Of a DNA stretch of 64,000 nucleotides, positions 16,847-26,065 are shown one piece after another. The stretch is taken from the NCBI RefSeq assembly GCF_010091925.1, contig NZ_WVID01000021.1, forward strand, positions 1 to 64,000, given 5' to 3'. A program made the translations under genes and the position numbers. The notes below the pieces were generated by a model that saw only the letters and a program-made list of their open reading frames with translations, did no database searches and was not told the DNA's origin. The stretch's first letter is position 1. Each line of letters begins with the position of its first letter. The stretch comes from Nostoc sp. B(2019) (GTDB lineage Bacteria; Cyanobacteriota; Cyanobacteriia; Cyanobacteriales; Nostocaceae).

Positions 16847-18169
16847 CTATGAACTTAATATTTCGCCGATAATCTGAAGGGCTATCTGAATTTGGTGACT
16901 GTCAATAACTAGAGGCGGGCAAAAACGAATTGCTGCTTTACCGCAACCTAGCAACAATAAACCCCGTAAGAAAGCTTCTTGGATAATGCGATCGCGCAAT
17001 TTATGATCAAGATTACCTTCTTCATCTAATAAATCTACAGCTACCATTAAACCCTTACCTCTTGGCAGGGAAATTATCGGAAATTTTTCATGTAATTGGG
17101 TAAGACCAGCTTGTAATAATTCTCCCATCTGGGAAGCGTTTGCCATCAAATTGCTTTCCAGTAGTTGCAAAGTGGCGATACCAGCGGCACAAGCCACGGG
17201 ATTACCGCCGAATGTGGTAGCGTGAGAACCGGGAGGCCAAGTCATTAACTCAGGTCGAGCAAGAATCGCACCCAAAGGCAGACCACTGGCGATACCTTTA
17301 GCTGTGGTAATGATATCTGGCTGTACGCCCCAATGCTCGATCGCAAATAGGCGACCAGTACGCCCCATCCCCGATTGCACTTCATCAACTACCATCAGAA
17401 TGCCATAGCGATCGCATATCTCCCGAATTCGTTGCAAGAAGCCATCTTCTGGGACAATGTAACCTCCCTCTCCTTGAATCGGTTCGACAACGATCGCCGC
17501 CACTTCTTGCGGTGGTAAAATTGTCGCAAATAGTTGTTTTTCTAAGTAATCAAGACTAGCGTGAGTGCCGTAAAGGATATGAGTTACCCCAGGTACTAAA
17601 GGGCCAAAATTGGCTCGCTGTACTGCTTTAGAACCTGTGAGGGACATTGCTCCATAAGTGCGTCCGTGGAATGCTCCTAAGAATGCCACAATTAGCGATC
17701 GCTTGGTGTAATATCGAGCTAGTTTGATTGCCCCTTCATTAGACTCAGCCCCGGAATTGGTGAAAAATACCCTTGCTGGAAACGCAGTTTTACTACTCTG
17801 AGGATTGGGAAAGGGAGCGCGAATAGCTAATTGTTCTGCTAATTCCACCATCGGCTCATAATAAAAATCTGTCCCCGACATGTGCAGCAGACGCGCCGAC
17901 TGTTCTTGAATTGCCCTAACGACTTCTGGGTGAGCGTGTCCGGTAGCAGTGACGGCAATACCTGCGGTCATATCCAGAAACACATTACCATCTACGTCTT
18001 CCACCATACAGCCCTGACCACGAGCCACAACTAGGGGATAATCGCGGGTATAGGAAGGAGAAGTTACGGCGCGATCGCGTTCTACAATAGCTAAAGCACG
18101 AGGCCCAGGTAAGGAAGTAACCAAGCGGGGAACACGAGGTAAATTTAGACTAACAGGGATACTTAACAT
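16847..18169 (-). CDS. Class III PLP-dependent aminotransferase
   Basis: This 440-residue enzyme of the acetylornithine/4-aminobutyrate aminotransferase group moves an amino group from an omega-amino acid to a keto acid. The PLP features are visible: FFTNSGAESNEGAIKLAR (phosphate contact), AFHGRTYGAM, VVDEVQSGMGRTG (Asp on the pyridine N) and the Schiff-base Lys in TTAKGIASGLPLGA. The N-terminal block SLPGPRALAIVERD is typical of a branch that includes lysine- and ornithine-type enzymes and amino-acid epimerases, so it need not be ArgD. The downstream DUF1338 gene and the aldehyde dehydrogenase nearby fit lysine or 2-aminoadipate breakdown, but the substrate is not proven. Confidence 0.88.
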   Translation of the reverse strand: MLSIPVSLNLPRVPRLVTSLPGPRALAIVERDRAVTSPSYTRDYPLVVARGQGCMVEDVDGNVFLDMTAGIAVTATGHAHPEVVRAIQEQSARLLHMSGTDFYYEPMVELAEQLAIRAPFPNPQSSKTAFPARVFFTNSGAESNEGAIKLARYYTKRSLIVAFLGAFHGRTYGAMSLTGSKAVQRANFGPLVPGVTHILYGTHASLDYLEKQLFATILPPQEVAAIVVEPIQGEGGYIVPEDGFLQRIREICDRYGILMVVDEVQSGMGRTGRLFAIEHWGVQPDIITTAKGIASGLPLGAILARPELMTWPPGSHATTFGGNPVACAAGIATLQLLESNLMANASQMGELLQAGLTQLHEKFPIISLPRGKGLMVAVDLLDEEGNLDHKLRDRIIQEAFLRGLLLLGCGKAAIRFCPPLVIDSHQIQIALQIIGEILSS

Positions 18170-18578
18170 AGTTTTTTACATTTTTTTAAGATTATTTGTG
18201 ATTAAAGTCCGAAGTGCGATCGTTTACAGTATCATTTGATTCTATTTACGTCACATTTACGCATTGACAGAAAAATCAAAATATCAGTTAGTGATTTTGT
18301 AAAACTCCCAGAAAGATTTAATCAAAAACCTTGTAGCTCTGCTATTGCTGACGGGCTATAGTCAAAAACGACAAATACTTTCTAATTTGACAACCTAGAC
18401 TTCTTGTAGATATTTAGTGATTAGAGGTGCAGCGGTATAATACACTGTTAAGCTGATCCCTTTATAACTAGATCAAGAATGATGCTCCCATTGTATTCAC
18501 GGTTAATACATTAGCAAATTAATATATTGATCTTGGGTCACTACAATTATTATGTATCAATAATTTATTTTCCAACTT
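18170..18578. promoter_or_regulatory. Divergent promoter region; candidate sigma-70 promoter at 18414-18441
   Basis: This 409-bp AT-rich spacer separates two divergent genes. TTGTAG at 18414-18419 and TATAAT at 18436-18441 are 16 bases apart and would start transcription about 130 bases before the exported-protein gene. No gene or clear repeat is seen in the rest. Confidence 0.35.
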
Positions 18579-19928
18579 ATGAGTAACCTATTTAGCCAAA
18601 AACTCCGTTTCATTGTAGGTGTTGCCACCTTATCATTTATTAGTTTAGCTAGCCTTCTATATACTCAGTCAAAAAATAAACAGCTAGCCCAACAACATCA
18701 AACTGCACAGAATTTATCTTTTACTCAACAGGAAAATTCTGTCTCACCTCAATCGCAAATTTCCCTTGCCTCAAGTCAAACTGCTCGTGAATCTACACAT
18801 TTTCATAATTCATTTATTGCTCAGCCAAAATCTGATGAGACTATAAGCCAGCAAGGCACACCTTCATTTGAGAAATATTCGGTATCAGCATCTACACCCT
18901 ATCCGGTAATTGATGAGTGGAAAAAATATAAATTTAGTGTTAATGGCAATCAGATTTTATCTCAAATAAAACTACCAACAAATAAAGTTAACTTTAATCA
19001 AACAGATTTATTAACTGTTCTCATCAATACTAGAAAATATTACCAAGACCACGCTTCAGCAGACCCAGATATTCTCCGTCCAGGGCTTTTGAGTACTAAA
19101 GGAGTTACTGTCCAAGATATTCTTAAGACCTTAGATTTCATGATTACGGTCTTAAGGGAGGATATTGCTAATAAACGAACAACTCGTTTACAAAACCCTA
19201 ATTTTATTAATACGCATTTTCGAGTTATCAAATGGTCTGCCTATAATCCAAAAGCTCGCAGTCAAAAGCAATTAAGAATTACAAAATATGCTGTCTTTAC
19301 TCATACAGGTTCTCGCAAAAAGACTTCTACTTACAACACACCCATTTACAGCTTAAAACAAAATAGTAACAATAACTTTTATACTAAATACACAAAACAG
19401 GATGTTTTATCTGGTATTTATGAACCAGGCGGAAAAGAATTTGGAAAAGTTGAACCTTTAGCTTATTTGACCCGTACTGGACTAGAAGAAGCATTGATGC
19501 AGGGAACTGTACTAGTTAATTTTACAGATGGTTCTAAGGCATTTTTTAATGTAGATAAAAACAATGGAATGTCTTACGTTCGGGGATTAAAAGCAACAGC
19601 CCAAAAGCGTTATTGGTATTTTAAAAAGGTTGATGCTATCAAAGGCTACGGTTACAAGATAGATGCAAAAATTTCTATCAAACCAGGAGTAACTTTTGCT
19701 GGAGATGTTCTAAATATCGGTTTAGGTAGAGTAGTTATTATTGAACATACAAAAGCTGGACGTAAACATCTGCAAATGGGAGTTATTGCAGATACAGGTG
19801 GAGCGTTTTTACCCAATCTTTATCAACTCGATTTTTTAGCAGGTATTTTTCGGAATCAAAAAGATTTTGGACAAAACATCAGACAACTGCCTGAATATGC
19901 TACCACCTATTTTCTAGTGAAAAAGTGA
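18579..19928 (+). CDS. Anchored envelope protein with 3D/MltA-like C-terminal segment
   Basis: The 449-residue protein has a signal anchor at about residues 9-28 (FIVGVATLSFISLASLLY), then a Gln/Ser-rich linker to about 110, then a folded domain. The C-terminal part has LQMGVIADTGGAFLPN and LYQLDFLAGIF. The Asp in IADTGGA resembles the catalytic Asp region of 3D-domain/MltA-type lytic transglycosylases, so it may act on peptidoglycan. The central Lys/Tyr-rich region (200-330) matches no family I know. It is a single gene with a probable promoter upstream. Confidence 0.6.
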   Translation: MSNLFSQKLRFIVGVATLSFISLASLLYTQSKNKQLAQQHQTAQNLSFTQQENSVSPQSQISLASSQTARESTHFHNSFIAQPKSDETISQQGTPSFEKYSVSASTPYPVIDEWKKYKFSVNGNQILSQIKLPTNKVNFNQTDLLTVLINTRKYYQDHASADPDILRPGLLSTKGVTVQDILKTLDFMITVLREDIANKRTTRLQNPNFINTHFRVIKWSAYNPKARSQKQLRITKYAVFTHTGSRKKTSTYNTPIYSLKQNSNNNFYTKYTKQDVLSGIYEPGGKEFGKVEPLAYLTRTGLEEALMQGTVLVNFTDGSKAFFNVDKNNGMSYVRGLKATAQKRYWYFKKVDAIKGYGYKIDAKISIKPGVTFAGDVLNIGLGRVVIIEHTKAGRKHLQMGVIADTGGAFLPNLYQLDFLAGIFRNQKDFGQNIRQLPEYATTYFLVKK

Positions 19929-20083
19929 AAACCTCAAGCTATATTTACTGTTTCTCTATGTTCTCTATAATTAATAAAAATTAGGTGCGATTGAGAGCTA
20001 ACTTAGTATTATTAGCATTGCTGAATGAGGTAAAATCCTATTATCAATCAGCAACGCCATACTATTAAACGTGAGCAAAATAT

Positions 20084-20449
20084 CTATGCACGAGTTAATA
20101 ATTCTAAGTTATGCCCATCAAGGTCATAGAAATAAAAGCCACGACCTCCGTTTCTATAGTTAAGCTGACCTTTATTATGATGCATGGGATCGCTACTATA
20201 TTCTAGACCTGCGTCTTTGACTCGTGCGAAGATGGCATCAAACTCTTCATCACTGACATGAAATGCATAATGATGCGACTCAAATCCTTCTCTGTCGGCA
20301 AAGTCTAGGGTCAGCTTATCATTGACATGCACAGCAGCGAAATGACCTACGGGAGACTCAACCTGGAGTCCAAAAATTTTTGCAAAAAAGCGTGCTGATG
20401 CTTCCTTATCGTATGCAGGCACTATGGTGTGATTCAAAGTAATTGTCAT
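20084..20449 (-). CDS. VOC (glyoxalase/dioxygenase-fold) family protein
   Basis: The 121-residue single VOC domain has the beta-alpha-beta-beta-beta pattern: TITLNHTIVPAYD, ARFFAKIFGLQ, then HHYAFHVSDEEFDAIFARV and GFYFYDLDGHNLELLTR. Possible metal ligands are His6, the His pair and the Glu near the end (NLELL). Substrate is unknown; members act in glyoxal detoxification, antibiotic resistance or ring cleavage. GGAGG lies 6 bases before the ATG, a strong ribosome-binding site. It lies between the exported protein and the aldehyde dehydrogenase, on the same strand as the latter but with its own spacer. Confidence 0.85.
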   Translation of the reverse strand: MTITLNHTIVPAYDKEASARFFAKIFGLQVESPVGHFAAVHVNDKLTLDFADREGFESHHYAFHVSDEEFDAIFARVKDAGLEYSSDPMHHNKGQLNYRNGGRGFYFYDLDGHNLELLTRA

Positions 20450-20600
20450 ATCATACCTCCGCTCTTAATTTGGGCGGTAATCAATATCAACTATCTATCA
20501 AAGCTAATAACAACAAAGTTTTTTGATTAGCGTTGATGTAAGTTTTCTTCTATCTTATCTTTTCTTTTCCGCACCCTAACCCAATGCAGTTTAGACTACA

Positions 20601-20630
20601 GTAGGGTGGGCATTACAATGCCCACTTTAC
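20601..20630. repeat. Small palindrome, GTAGGGTGGG family
   Basis: GTAGGGTGGGCATT faces AATGCCCACTTTAC with one mismatch. It is nearly identical to the element at 8450-8479. It lies just after the aldehyde dehydrogenase gene and may fold at the end of its transcript. Confidence 0.75.
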
Positions 20631-20681
20631 AAGCAACTACTCAGTTGCGTCACCGTGACAAGAAGTAGGAAAAAAAAATTA

Positions 20682-22178
20682 TTAACTACGATTGTCAATC
20701 TGGGCACGCTGCAAACTTCCAGAAAAGTCAACATAAACACTTTTCCATTCAGTGAAAACATCCAAGGCTGTAGTTCCAGCTTCGCGGTGTCCGTTACCAG
20801 TGTGTTTCACGCCACCAAAGGGTAAGTGTACCTCAGCACCGATAGTAGGACCGTTAATGTAGGTGATACCTGCCTCAATGTCACGCATAGCAGTAAAAGC
20901 CCGATTGATATCGCGAGTGTAAACTGAGGAAGAAAGACCATAATTGCTATCGTTGAGGATTGCGATCGCTTCATCAAAAGAGCTAACCTCAATTAATGCC
21001 ACCACTGGCCCAAATATCTCTTCCCGCGCAACTCGCATATTTGGAGTTACATCATCCAAAATTGTCGGTTGAAAAAAGTAACCGTTTTTCAGTGCCCCTT
21101 CATTGGCAATATCCCCACCAATTAACACCTTTGCTCCTTCCTCACGAGCAATATCTAAATACTTACTCACCTGTTGGAGTTGTCTTTCATTAATTATCGG
21201 GCCGATATCCGTATCAGGGTCAATACCAGCACCTAGGCGTAACTTGCTGGTACGCTCACGGAGCATATTAGTAAATTTTTCTTTGATATCGTGATGTAAA
21301 ATCAAACGACTAGTAGCTGTACACCGCTGACCCGTTGTACCAAAGGCTCCCCAAACTGCACCATCTAGCGCTAGTTCCAAGTCTGCATCTTCCATTACCA
21401 CTTGAGCATTTTTGCCGCCCATTTCCAGACAGACACGCTTATGAGTGCGTCCGCAAGTTGCGCCGACAAAAGCACCAGTTTCCGAAGAACCTGTAAACGA
21501 TACCAAATTAACATCGGGATGCTCGACTAAAGCTTTCCCCGCTTCTTCACCAACCCCATGCACCAAGTTAATCACTCCAGGTGGTAAACCAGCTTGGGCA
21601 AAAATCTCAATCAATTTAGTTGCACAGGCGGGGGTATCTTCAGCCGGTTTGAGGATAACTGTATTGCCACACACCAAAGCTGGCATAGCTTTCCAGCAAG
21701 GAATTGCTACTGGGAAATTCCAAGGTGTAATTAAGGCGCAGACTCCTATAGGCATCCGCACAGTCATCGCAAATTTGTTGGGCATTTCTGAGGGTGTAGT
21801 TTGCCCGAATAGTCGCCGCCCTTCGCCAGCACTGTAAAAGGCGCAGTCAACACCTTCTTGTACATCTCCCCTTGCTTCTGTCAGGGGTTTACCCATTTCT
21901 CGACTAATCAACTCGGCTAATTCTTCTTTATGCTGGAGTAATATTTCCCCGACACGAAAAATATATTCTGCTCTAGCTGGAGCGGGGACTTTTCGCCAAC
22001 CGTGATATGCTTTGCGAGCTGCGGCTACTGCTGTATCTATATCATTGGCTTGAGAACGGGGAAATGTGGCAACGACTTCAGTCTTGTCAGCAGGGTTGCG
22101 ACTTTCTAGAGTTGCTTCCCCTAAAGCATTCAACCAATGACCGTCAATGTAATTGCGGCAAGATAATGGAGTTATCAT
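20682..22178 (-). CDS. NAD(P)-dependent aldehyde dehydrogenase
   Basis: This 498-residue aldehyde dehydrogenase oxidises an aldehyde to an acid. The motifs are complete: ITPWNFPVAIP (cofactor site), FTGSSETG, the general-base Glu in LEMGGKNAQVV and the catalytic Cys in GTTGQRCTATSR (about residue 290). The C-terminal block GAEVHLPFGGVKHTGNGHRE resembles semialdehyde dehydrogenases (2-oxoglutarate semialdehyde and aminoadipate semialdehyde types) more than betaine or acetaldehyde enzymes. That is compatible with the nearby aminotransferase and DUF1338 genes, but the specific aldehyde is not determined. Confidence 0.92.
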   Translation of the reverse strand: MITPLSCRNYIDGHWLNALGEATLESRNPADKTEVVATFPRSQANDIDTAVAAARKAYHGWRKVPAPARAEYIFRVGEILLQHKEELAELISREMGKPLTEARGDVQEGVDCAFYSAGEGRRLFGQTTPSEMPNKFAMTVRMPIGVCALITPWNFPVAIPCWKAMPALVCGNTVILKPAEDTPACATKLIEIFAQAGLPPGVINLVHGVGEEAGKALVEHPDVNLVSFTGSSETGAFVGATCGRTHKRVCLEMGGKNAQVVMEDADLELALDGAVWGAFGTTGQRCTATSRLILHHDIKEKFTNMLRERTSKLRLGAGIDPDTDIGPIINERQLQQVSKYLDIAREEGAKVLIGGDIANEGALKNGYFFQPTILDDVTPNMRVAREEIFGPVVALIEVSSFDEAIAILNDSNYGLSSSVYTRDINRAFTAMRDIEAGITYINGPTIGAEVHLPFGGVKHTGNGHREAGTTALDVFTEWKSVYVDFSGSLQRAQIDNRS

Positions 22179-22296
22179 ATTTCAATCCCTTCCCCTTTCC
22201 CCTTTAACCTTTCCCCAACTTCTACCCGGCAATTTGGGGTTAGCAGACTACTATGTTGCGTTGTATCTTACCTAAATGATAGCTGCCATACATAAA

Positions 22297-23019
22297 TCAA
22301 GGCACTAAGGCTAATACTCCCACAGGAGAACCCGAACCATTTTGTAACCTCAGAACCCCGATTACTAAGGTAGTACCTTTAGGTGGTAATTGATCTAAAT
22401 TGGTGAGATTTTCCAACACAATGCGCGGTTGTTCTAACACCAAGCGATTAGTAATAAAACTGTTATCCTTTCCGGGGTCTACACCATGAGTATCAATACC
22501 AACGCCAACAATTTGCCGTTCGTTAAGCAAAAACCGAGTTGCATCGCTACTAAACCCCGGAAAATGCATAATTCCCTCAGCATCTTGGTTGAAGAATGCA
22601 TTTTTATCAAACCACTTTTCTTGCCAACCCGTATAAAGCAGTACTGCATTACCAGCAGGAATTTCACCATATTGCTCCTCCCAAACTAGAACATCGGCAA
22701 TGGTGAGGGCATAATCAGGATTAACTACCGCAGCTTGGCGGATATCTATAACTACCGCAGGTATAACCAGTGATTGCGCTGAATATTGGTCAATTCCTAC
22801 ACCTAAGCTGTGAAAACTGTTAGGGGCATTTATATGAGTGGCGCTATGTTCTCCCAAGGAGAAACGCCGCAGGTAATAGCCATCCTTTTGGAGTTTTGCA
22901 ACAGTGGCAAATTCTACTGGGGGGTCGCCAGGCCATTGAGGAATATCCTTGTCAATTGTATGACTCAGGTGTATGACGCGTGAGTAAGTGATACTATTTT
23001 GTTCTTGGGGTTGTATCAT
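22297..23019 (-). CDS. Cyclase / kynurenine-formamidase-like metal hydrolase
   Basis: This 240-residue protein belongs to the cyclase family (PF04199), which includes KynB-type arylformamidases and isatin hydrolases. It has the family start HLSHTIDKDIPQWPGDP and the metal motif HSATHINAP. The usual HxTHxD has Asn in place of Asp here. A later VGVGIDTHGVDPG segment carries further ligands. It would cleave an amide or lactone using zinc or manganese. It lies 118 bp after the ALDH start on the same strand, between ALDH and glutaminase. No tryptophan-pathway gene is near, so the kynurenine role is not supported. Confidence 0.85.
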   Translation of the reverse strand: MIQPQEQNSITYSRVIHLSHTIDKDIPQWPGDPPVEFATVAKLQKDGYYLRRFSLGEHSATHINAPNSFHSLGVGIDQYSAQSLVIPAVVIDIRQAAVVNPDYALTIADVLVWEEQYGEIPAGNAVLLYTGWQEKWFDKNAFFNQDAEGIMHFPGFSSDATRFLLNERQIVGVGIDTHGVDPGKDNSFITNRLVLEQPRIVLENLTNLDQLPPKGTTLVIGVLRLQNGSGSPVGVLALVP

Positions 23020-23041
23020 CCCAGCCTTTTATTTCGGTTCA

Positions 23042-23072
23042 GATTCCCGACTTCTTGATGAAGTCGGGAATC
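23042..23072. repeat. Perfect 13-bp-arm palindrome
   Basis: The arms GATTCCCGACTTC and GAAGTCGGGAATC surround TTGAT. A decayed relative lies at about 15362-15393. It is between the glutaminase stop and the cyclase start and can form a strong RNA hairpin on either strand, but it lacks a T-tract. Confidence 0.85.
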
Positions 23073-23176
23073 TTGTCAAATAATTGTTAATAGTGAATAT
23101 TGAATCATAATATTTAGACGCTCAGCTAAGCGATATCAAGAATGGGGCAAGTTATCAGTTAAAACAGTTTTTATCT

Positions 23177-24163
23177 CTATTTCCAGTCTTGACCTGAACA
23201 TTCAAATAGATGTAAACCTAATTGTTGGGAAAGTTCTTCACATACTTTTACTCCCCGCACACTGTTACCACGCGCATCTAGCGGCGGTGAAAACACCCCA
23301 ATCCCCATCTTATGGGGCACAACAGCTATAATTCCACCACAAATACCACTTTTTGCTGGAATACCAATTTTGTAAGCCCACTCACCAGCAAAGTTGTACA
23401 TCCCACAGGTGTACATAACACTGAGAATATCTTTGATGTAACGTTTATCTACTGCCTGTTTTTTGGTGATGGGGTTAATACCTCTGTTAGCAAGGGTAGC
23501 CGCCATTACAGCTAAGTCGTGGCAATTTACCATCACAGCACACTGTTGGAAATATAAATCCAGCGCTTCTTCAATATTCCGGTCAATCATGCCAAAGTTG
23601 AGCATCAGGTGGGCCATTGCTCGGTTGCGATGTCCTGTACTGCGTTCTGAGGTAAAAACTGAGATATCAACAAACACATCGCGGCCAATGTATCGCTGGA
23701 ACATATCCAGCATCCGGTTGAGGCGTTCTGTTGCACCAGACCCCTTAATTAAGCTGGTGGTAGCGATCGCTCCTGCGTTTACCATTGGATTATAAGGTCG
23801 CTTCGATTGCTCATCAAGAATAATCGCGTTGAATGCTTCTCCCGTTGGTTCTACGCCAACTCTCTTCAAAACCTCAACCTGTCCATGATCTTCTAAGGCA
23901 AGTCCATACGCAAACACCTTGGAAATCGACTGAATGGTAAAGAGCTGTTCGTAATCCCCGATTTCGTAAACCTGACCATCTACGGTAACAATACAGATGC
24001 TAAATAAGTCAGGGTTTACTTTTGCTAGCTCAGGAATGTAGTTTGCTACTACACCCTCTTGCAATGATTTGTATTTGGAATGCAACTCTTTAAGAATATC
24101 TAGTAAAACTATTTCTAAATCTCCTTGTGCCATGAGGCTAACAGCTTGCTCTAAATAAATCAT
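23177..24163 (-). CDS. glsA: Glutaminase A
   Basis: This serine-dependent beta-lactamase-fold enzyme splits glutamine to glutamate and ammonia (EC 3.5.1.2). At 328 residues it has the usual length. The catalytic Ser-x-x-Lys lies in [12 protein letters not shown]. Substrate-site segments are [20 protein letters not shown] and the closing loop [11 protein letters not shown]. The start at 24163 is the longest; Met11 (24133) is possible. A perfect GTA-N8-TAC palindrome, the NtcA consensus, lies 38 bases upstream. It may be nitrogen-regulated. Confidence 0.93.
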   Translation of the reverse strand: MIYLEQAVSLMAQGDLEIVLLDILKELHSKYKSLQEGVVANYIPELAKVNPDLFSICIVTVDGQVYEIGDYEQLFTIQSISKVFAYGLALEDHGQVEVLKRVGVEPTGEAFNAIILDEQSKRPYNPMVNAGAIATTSLIKGSGATERLNRMLDMFQRYIGRDVFVDISVFTSERSTGHRNRAMAHLMLNFGMIDRNIEEALDLYFQQCAVMVNCHDLAVMAATLANRGINPITKKQAVDKRYIKDILSVMYTCGMYNFAGEWAYKIGIPAKSGICGGIIAVVPHKMGIGVFSPPLDARGNSVRGVKVCEELSQQLGLHLFECSGQDWK

Positions 24164-24200
24164 ACTTTAACCCACTACTGCGAGCGAATAACAATGCTTG

Positions 24201-24214
24201 TATTTTTTGATACG
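24201..24214 (-). promoter_or_regulatory. NtcA-consensus site (GTA-N8-TAC) upstream of glutaminase
   Basis: GTATTTTTTGATAC matches the binding consensus of the cyanobacterial nitrogen regulator NtcA exactly. It is close to the glsA start, and no -10 box at the usual 22-base distance is clear, so it could repress, or act with a start at Met11. An exact 6-base match with fixed spacing is expected by chance every few kilobases. Confidence 0.35.
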
Positions 24215-24951
24215 CCATAAAATCAATCCACAAGCGTCCATGAAACTTTTCTAATTTTTTCTCATGTTTTTACTCTGATGGTGAAAATAAGTGTTGACTA
24301 TTTTTTATACTCAGCAATACTTAAAAATAAAGTGATATATATTACTAAGCTCGCTACGAACACTGAGGATGCAAGCTATGGTTAACGTGGTTAGATAAAA
24401 CTTAAAAAAAGAGAGTAAACTCCAGCTAATTTTTCTAATTACCTTATATGTAAATCTTGTAATGCCTTATTTATCGGTTAATATGAAGATTTCATGAAAT
24501 AAATATTTTTGGGTATTTATTCCGATGTCTTTTCAAAAAAATCAGATTAACTTTATAAGGTGAATGGCAAAAATTCCATGTTATTTAGAATACATACGTA
24601 GTGGAGAGCCTTGTAGATATTTGTGGACAAGGCCACATGAGTTTTATGTACAACAAATATTAAGTTTTGAAAAGAATTTTTCGAGTTGTGGAAAAAAACG
24701 TTACATAGCTAAAATCCGCACTTGGGAAAGGTTTGACCCTTGCGATCGCAATTTAATTTTGCTAAAGTTACCAATACTTACGCTAAAACCCTGATCCCCA
24801 AGCCAAAAGGTTCGTGTTAGTCTGTTGCAGTTATAAACAAAAAGTGAAAACGGAACGAGTTCGAGTTTTGAGGGAAAAAATCACTCTCACTGGTGAAAAA
24901 TCTCACGATTTATAAAACTTCAGCTCTACAGTCGCTTTAAAAAACGGACGC
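24215..24951. other. AT-rich spacer with one doubtful small frame
   Basis: Apart from the small frame at 24564-24794, this 740-bp region shows no gene. It is AT-rich, has no strong hairpin, and must carry the rlpA promoter. Confidence 0.5.
24564..24794 (+). CDS. Possible small Cys-containing protein
   Basis: A 76-codon frame starts MAKIPCYLEYIRSGEPCRY after TATAAGGTGA, a fair ribosome-binding site. It contains four Cys spread through a basic sequence (PCY, EPCRY, SSCGKK, DPCDR), but no known domain is visible. The frame contains a HIP1-like GCGATCGC. It precedes rlpA by 157 bp on the same strand. It could equally be chance. Confidence 0.35.
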   Translation: MAKIPCYLEYIRSGEPCRYLWTRPHEFYVQQILSFEKNFSSCGKKRYIAKIRTWERFDPCDRNLILLKLPILTLKP

Positions 24952-26037
24952 ATGAATCAAAGATATTTGTGGACTATTGTCGCCCTGTCTCTGGCTGTTT
25001 TGGGAATACCCTCAGTCGGTTGCACTGAAACCACCAAGGTAACTACGCAAGCTTCTCAGAAATTACCTGCCACTGATGTGGTCAAAGTGGGAGAGTACCA
25101 ATCATCAGCAGGGAAACCTACCTCGGATGCTGTGATTACAGAAATTCATCCTCACAACATTGGAGAACGTAAGGCGGCAACCCTTTTTATCAAAAATATT
25201 CCCGTTCTAACCTTTTTAGGTTCTGCACCAGATACAAGTAGTGAAACTAAAAAAGTTGGTGAAGTTGGAAATACTGGGGGCGTACAATCGTACGCCCTTA
25301 TTGCTAGCAACTCATCACAGGCGATGAATATTGGGAATGTTGCGAGTGTTGACAATGACCCGGTTCAGAGAGCAGGTGTACTAGCAGCTAAAATTAACGA
25401 GCTGACCAGGGACAATGTAGACGCGAGTAAAATTACCGTAAGTTGGACAGGGGACAAATCGACCACTAATCAAGCTCAGAACAAGAATACCTCCGTTCAA
25501 CAGCAGGCTGGCGATCGCTACACGATCAAAATCAACAGCGACAAATTGGTGGAAATCAACGAAGATACGCGACTTGCAAATACCACCACTACTAAGGATC
25601 TAGCACAAGATGCATTGCAAGCAACAAACCGGATGCGGAGACTCTTAGGCAATGCATCTCCCTTAAGTGCAGTTGCTAACTTACCAGTACGCCTACCATC
25701 AATACCAAAATTCCCACAAGAGATTGCCGTTGGAAGAGTGCGAATGAACTTCCGGGGCATGGCTTCCTTTTACGGCTACGATGGTTCTGGTAATAAAACT
25801 GCTAGTGGTCAGAGATTCAATCCAGAAGGAATGACTGCTGCCCATCGTAGCTTACCATTTGGCACTAAAGTTCGTGTTACCAACACCCGCAATGGTCGTT
25901 CTGTAGTGTTGCGGATTAATGACCGCGGCCCATACATTCGAGGGCGCATCATTGACGTATCTACTGGTGCAGCTCGGATTTTGGGAATGATGGGCAGTGG
26001 TGTCGCGCCAGTGCAAATTGAAGTCTTGGGAAGATAA
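24952..26037 (+). CDS. rlpA: RlpA-like septal ring lytic transglycosylase
   Basis: The 361-residue exported protein ends in a double-psi beta-barrel of RlpA type: GMASFYGYDGSGNKTASG, MTAAHRSLPFGTKVRV, VLRINDRGPYIRGRIIDVS. The catalytic Asp (NDRGP) and the conserved Ser/His residues are present, so it probably cleaves glycan strands without stem peptides. The N-terminus has a signal and a weak lipobox ending in SVGC. Residues 30-250 form a long low-complexity linker containing a palindrome-derived stretch (25278-25297). It is a single gene, with a tandem heptamer repeat after it. Confidence 0.88.
   Translation: MNQRYLWTIVALSLAVLGIPSVGCTETTKVTTQASQKLPATDVVKVGEYQSSAGKPTSDAVITEIHPHNIGERKAATLFIKNIPVLTFLGSAPDTSSETKKVGEVGNTGGVQSYALIASNSSQAMNIGNVASVDNDPVQRAGVLAAKINELTRDNVDASKITVSWTGDKSTTNQAQNKNTSVQQQAGDRYTIKINSDKLVEINEDTRLANTTTTKDLAQDALQATNRMRRLLGNASPLSAVANLPVRLPSIPKFPQEIAVGRVRMNFRGMASFYGYDGSGNKTASGQRFNPEGMTAAHRSLPFGTKVRVTNTRNGRSVVLRINDRGPYIRGRIIDVSTGAARILGMMGSGVAPVQIEVLGR
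25278..25297. repeat. Palindrome inside the rlpA coding region
   Basis: The arms GGGCGTAC and GTACGCCC pair perfectly around AATC. The sequence matches a palindrome I recall as dispersed in Nostoc genomes. It is translated in frame as GGVQSYAL in the RlpA linker, and the reading frame is kept. Confidence 0.7.
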
Positions 26038-26040
26038 TTA

Positions 26041-26065
26041 TTCGGGACTAGGGACTAGGGACTGG
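26041..26065. repeat. Heptameric short tandem repeat (GGGACTA)
   Basis: About three copies of a 7-base unit follow the rlpA stop. There is no gene between here and 26240. Confidence 0.75.

Noticed and set aside
18387-18441. TTGACA at 18387-18392 as the -35 partner of TATAAT at 18436
   Set aside because: The spacing of 43 bases is far too long; TTGTAG at 18414 is the better partner.
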